The translations under genes and the position numbers were made by a program. Source: Sediminibacterium ginsengisoli (GTDB taxonomy: Bacteria; Bacteroidota; Bacteroidia; Chitinophagales; Chitinophagaceae). From it: DNA of 64,000 nucleotides. Below the pieces are notes generated by a model. The model was not told the origin of the DNA. It made no database searches and saw only the letters and a list, made by a program, of their open reading frames with translations. The DNA is taken from positions 479,833 to 543,832 of the forward strand of contig NZ_FUWH01000003.1 of NCBI RefSeq assembly GCF_900167075.1, in the 5' to 3' direction. Shown one piece after another: positions 60,852 to 64,000 of this stretch; the stretch's first letter is position 1; every line of letters begins with the position of its first letter.

Positions 60852-62312
60852 ATGGCGGGTTTACATACAACAAACTCCAGGCTGCTTGTTTTGCTTGTGG
60901 AAGATGATCCTTTTGATGCGGAATTGGTGAAAAGGAGCCTTTCCCAGGGTGGCATGGATGCAGAGCTGGTAGTTATATCAAACGAAGAAGATTATGTAAG
61001 GGAATTGCAGTCACGCCTTTTCGATGTGATACTGTCGGATCATTCCCTTCCGAGGTTCAGTTCTGTAAAAGCCTTGTCTTTGCTGAACAGGATCAGGCCG
61101 GATATTCCCTTTATCCTGGTAACCGGGGCTATGTCGGACGAGTTCGCGGTAAGCATCCTTAAAGAAGGAGCCACGGATTACCTGCTGAAATCGAATCTTT
61201 CAAGGCTACCGGTGGCAATCAATGCTGCGATCCAGCAGAAAGAAGCGATCCGGAAAAAGAACGATGCGGAGAAAGAGCTGCGGTTGTCTGAACAGAAATA
61301 TAAAGTGTTGTTCGAGAACAACCCGATGCCGATGTGGATGCTTTCCAGGAAAACACTGAATGTGATCGATGTGAATGAAGCAGCGATTAACCACTATGGT
61401 TACCCAAGAGAAGTTTTCATGCAGCTGAACGCGGTAGACCTGCGCCCTGCAGAAGATGTGGAGCAGTACCTGGCACATGTGAAAAAAGAAATGGCCGCCG
61501 GCACCCGTTCTTCCGGTGTCTGGCGGCATATGAAAGCTAACGGGGATGTGATCTTTGTTGACATTTTTGCGAGCGACTTCATATATGCAGATGAACCGGT
61601 AAGGCTTGTGCTGGCGAATGATGTAACCGATAAAATGCACGGGCGCAAGATGCTGGAAGAATCTTATGCGGAAATCCGGCGGTTGGCTGATCACCTGCAG
61701 AATGTGCGGGAAGAAGAGCGGGTATCGATGGCCCGGGAAATCCACGATGTGCTGGGACAAATGCTCACAGCATTACGGTTCGATATCTCCATGGTCCGCA
61801 CAAATGTGAAGGAAGATCAGCACCGGGAAAAGTTATCGGATGCAGTGACAATGATAGACGATATCATTAAAACAGTCCGCAAAATAGCGACCCAGCTCCG
61901 GCCGCTGCTGCTGGATGACATGGGTCTCGGCGCTGCAATTGAATGGCAGAATACCGAATTCAGCCAGCGTACCGGTATCGAGTGCAGGTTCTACGAAGAG
62001 TGCAGTGATGCATTAACGGATCTGAACCGCGACGTGGCAATTGGTCTGTTCAGGATCTTCCAGGAAGTGCTGACCAATATTTCAAGGCATGCAAAAGCAA
62101 CTTATGTACATACAGTGCTGAGCTGCAATGAGCATTATATTATGCTCAACATCAGGGATAATGGCCGCGGCTTCGATCCGCAGGAAGTGAAGAAGAAAAA
62201 AACATTAGGCATATTGGGAATGAAGGAAAGGGTATTGAGTATGAATGGTCACATGCAGTTGGACAGCATGCCCGGTGAAGGAACAACAGTTGCAATAAAA
62301 GTAAAAAGGTGA
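60852..62312 (+). CDS. Soluble hybrid sensor kinase: receiver, PAS, HisKA_3
   Basis: A 486-residue cytoplasmic kinase. An N-terminal receiver (about 11-126) has Asp63 (ILSDHSLP). A PAS domain follows (about 147-265, YKVLFENNPMPMWML), then a HisKA_3 box with His298 (MAREIHDVLGQMLTALRFD) and HATPase (DNGRGFDP, TLGILGMKERV). There is no membrane segment. The receiver at the N-terminus suggests that it takes phosphate from another kinase or is tuned by it. The response regulator gene overlaps its stop by 4 bp. Confidence 0.95.
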   Translation: MAGLHTTNSRLLVLLVEDDPFDAELVKRSLSQGGMDAELVVISNEEDYVRELQSRLFDVILSDHSLPRFSSVKALSLLNRIRPDIPFILVTGAMSDEFAVSILKEGATDYLLKSNLSRLPVAINAAIQQKEAIRKKNDAEKELRLSEQKYKVLFENNPMPMWMLSRKTLNVIDVNEAAINHYGYPREVFMQLNAVDLRPAEDVEQYLAHVKKEMAAGTRSSGVWRHMKANGDVIFVDIFASDFIYADEPVRLVLANDVTDKMHGRKMLEESYAEIRRLADHLQNVREEERVSMAREIHDVLGQMLTALRFDISMVRTNVKEDQHREKLSDAVTMIDDIIKTVRKIATQLRPLLLDDMGLGAAIEWQNTEFSQRTGIECRFYEECSDALTDLNRDVAIGLFRIFQEVLTNISRHAKATYVHTVLSCNEHYIMLNIRDNGRGFDPQEVKKKKTLGILGMKERVLSMNGHMQLDSMPGEGTTVAIKVKR

Positions 62313-62938
62313 AAATAATTATTGCAGATGATCATTTGGTGGTAAGGCGGGGTCTTACCATGATCTTGAAGGAAACTTATCCGCACGCGCAGATCACAGA
62401 GGTTTCCGACGGAGCTGAACTGATATCCAGGGCAGGTAAAGAGACCTGGGATATCATTATATCAGATCTTTCCATGCCGGGAAGATCCGGGGTGGAAGTG
62501 GTGAAAGACCTACGGGCACTTTTCCAAAAAGTCCCCATACTCGTACTGAGCACTTATCCTGCGGAGCAATATGCGGTACGCACCATCAGGGCCGGGGCGT
62601 CAGGCTATCTCACCAAGGAAAGCGCGCCGGAAGAACTGGTAAAAGCCATTGAGTTTTTACGGTCAGGCAAAAAATACATCAATGCGGAAGTAGCGGATCT
62701 GCTGGCAGAATCCATTGCAGTGGATATGGAAAAGCCATTACACGAATACCTGTCGGAAAGGGAATATGAAGTGTTCAAATACATTTCTTCCGGCAAAGCG
62801 GTTTCGGAGATTTCCAACATCCTTTCGCTCAGCCATAACACCATCAGTACTTACCGCGCAAGGATACTTCAGAAACTGATGCTGAACAACAACGCAGACC
62901 TGGTAAAATACGCGATCGAACATCATCTTTTTCAGTAG
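62309..62938 (+). CDS. NarL/LuxR-family response regulator
   Basis: A 209-residue regulator starting at GTG 62309, overlapping the kinase stop. Receiver with Asp53 (IISDLSMPG) and a LuxR helix-turn-helix (LSEREYEVFKYISSGKAVSEISNILSLSHNTISTYRARI). It is coupled to the REC-PAS kinase. N4-spaced dyads before the kinase and after this gene (62949) are candidate sites for its dimer. Confidence 0.95.
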   Translation: MKIIIADDHLVVRRGLTMILKETYPHAQITEVSDGAELISRAGKETWDIIISDLSMPGRSGVEVVKDLRALFQKVPILVLSTYPAEQYAVRTIRAGASGYLTKESAPEELVKAIEFLRSGKKYINAEVADLLAESIAVDMEKPLHEYLSEREYEVFKYISSGKAVSEISNILSLSHNTISTYRARILQKLMLNNNADLVKYAIEHHLFQ

Positions 62939-62948
62939 AATCTGAGGA

Positions 62949-62966
62949 TGTAGTCCGATGACTACA
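62949..62966 (+). promoter_or_regulatory. N4-spaced dyad before the repetitive surface protein gene
   Basis: Perfect 7-base arms TGTAGTC and GACTACA around CGAT, between the response regulator and the surface protein gene. Confidence 0.5.
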
Positions 62967-63058
62967 ATGTATGGTCTGTGGTCTACGAGTCTATCATATT
63001 TTGTAAGACCGGAAAGGGGTATCGCCCTTGCGTTCTTTGCATTATGATTTTGGCAGAT

Positions 63059-64000
63059 ATGACCCGGATAAGAACGTCTGTTCAATGGCGAGCTCTTTTC
63101 CGCAGCTTTATTATTGCATTTATGTGCATAGCCAAAGGGATGGCTCAGGCACCTTCAAAATTTCATTACCAGGCAGTTGTTCGTTCTGCCGATGGCTCGT
63201 TGCTGGTTAACCGGCAGATCACCATCCGCTTCAGCATTCTGGATGGGAATAGTTCCAATATCAGTCAATACACAGAATTACACGGCGTAAAAACCAATGC
63301 ATCGGGCCTCATCAATGTAACCGTTGGCGATGGTAAAGTTGCAGGTGGTAGTTTCAATGCAATTACCTGGAGTACGGGTAACAAGTTTTTAAAAGTAGAA
63401 ATGGATATTGCGGGGGGGATGAATTTTTCCACCATTTCCACGGTTGAACTGGTAAGTGTGCCGTATGCGAATTATGCGTTGACAGCACAGGAGAGTCGGG
63501 ATAACAAATGGGCGCAGAATAAGAATAATATCTATAATATCAATCCGGGCAATGTAGGTATAGGAACCGGCGATCCGGACAGTACAGCCATCCTTGATAT
63601 CCGGTCGGAAACAAAAGGTGTTCTGATACCAAGAATGACACAGGCGCAGGTAAACAGGATCGCGCGGCCTAAAGAAGGATTGCTGGTGTACCAGACAGAT
63701 GGTGAGCAGGGATTCTATTTTTTCAGCAGCGGATCATGGAAGCGGATTCTTACACAGGCAGATATGCCGGTTATCAGAGGTTATATGGCATTGGATGTGG
63801 AAGCAGCAGCCACGAAAATACTGGCGGGTGTGGTAAAGATTGCAGACACAGCATCGATGCTTCAGAATTATGTGCGTGAGGGAGTGCTGAACGGCAAACT
63901 GAATATCGGTGATACTGCGGCCATGCTGGCAGGATATGCAAAGACAGGGCAAACATTGAAATATGCAGATACGGCAGCCATGCTGAGTGGTTATCTCCGC
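63059..64000 (+). CDS. Repetitive exported surface protein (3' end outside the window)
   Basis: The frame is open from ATG 63059 (or in-frame ATG 63044) to the last base, 314 codons without a stop. A signal peptide ([15 protein letters not shown]) is followed by a beta domain common at the start of Bacteroidota tail-fibre-like proteins ([28 protein letters not shown]). Next comes [20 protein letters not shown] with a [11 protein letters not shown] segment, then DTA-x-ML repeats ([30 protein letters not shown]) every 25-29 residues at the end. It is likely a long repetitive stalk. A seven-G run lies at 63412-63418. Confidence 0.85.
   Translation, partial: MTRIRTSVQWRALFRSFIIAFMCIAKGMAQAPSKFHYQAVVRSADGSLLVNRQITIRFSILDGNSSNISQYTELHGVKTNASGLINVTVGDGKVAGGSFNAITWSTGNKFLKVEMDIAGGMNFSTISTVELVSVPYANYALTAQESRDNKWAQNKNNIYNINPGNVGIGTGDPDSTAILDIRSETKGVLIPRMTQAQVNRIARPKEGLLVYQTDGEQGFYFFSSGSWKRILTQADMPVIRGYMALDVEAAATKILAGVVKIADTASMLQNYVREGVLNGKLNIGDTAAMLAGYAKTGQTLKYADTAAMLSGYLR

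Overview
The window looks like chromosomal DNA of a Bacteroidota bacterium, most likely family Chitinophagaceae. The evidence is a SusC/SusD pair, TonB-linked receptors with carboxypeptidase-like N-terminal domains, an ECF sigma/membrane-regulator pair, RHS-tip and S74-like surface proteins, few Shine-Dalgarno sites, and several promoters of the Bacteroidota type (TTTG, about 19-20 nt, then TAnnTTTG). No phage, insertion sequence, CRISPR array, rRNA or origin was seen. All family assignments come from reading the protein sequences, not from a search.

Layout. 1-8.1 kb: end of uvrB, a lipoprotein, an ECF sigma factor with its membrane partner and a secreted protein, and a large tricorn-like protease. 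8.2-14.4 kb: an ArsR/AHSA1 pair, then an accessory stretch with an orphan PD-(D/E)XK protein, a membrane coiled-coil protein and a Fic protein, each followed by the same unusual hairpin, then two unknown exported proteins. 14.5-23 kb: tRNA-Asn, Rieske protein, hflX, cupin, an outer-membrane barrel protein, a two-component operon, ahpD/ahpC with an OxyR-like site, and a TlpA-like protein. 23-29 kb: rlmD, an active and a degenerate rhomboid side by side, an EEP hydrolase, and cysS preceded by a tiny ORF that ends in seven cysteine codons. 29-34.2 kb: metal homeostasis (TonB receptor, thioredoxin-fold protein, DtxR/MntR-like regulator, MerC-like protein, SCO protein, Fur-family regulator) with well-formed operators. 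34.2-44 kb: housekeeping genes (SDR, lpxD, pseudouridine synthase, lysS, M20 hydrolase, gmk, nitroreductase). 44-49 kb: SusC/SusD and tRNA-Lys. 49.3-54.2 kb: a low-GC, all-minus accessory operon built around a secreted RHS-core/HExxH protein between two transglutaminase-like paralogues. 54.3-55.2 kb: a glycine-rich surface protein broken by a one-base slip in a G tract. 55.4-58.5 kb: arsenic operon. 58.6-64 kb: small exported proteins, a second two-component system and the start of a long repetitive surface protein running off the end.

The most notable signals are the poly-Cys leader before cysS, a six-copy double-palindrome hairpin family at gene 3' ends, the RHS-HExxH/transglutaminase-like operon, a regularly spaced operator array before fic, and a Fur-type palindrome inside the spacer of the MerC promoter.
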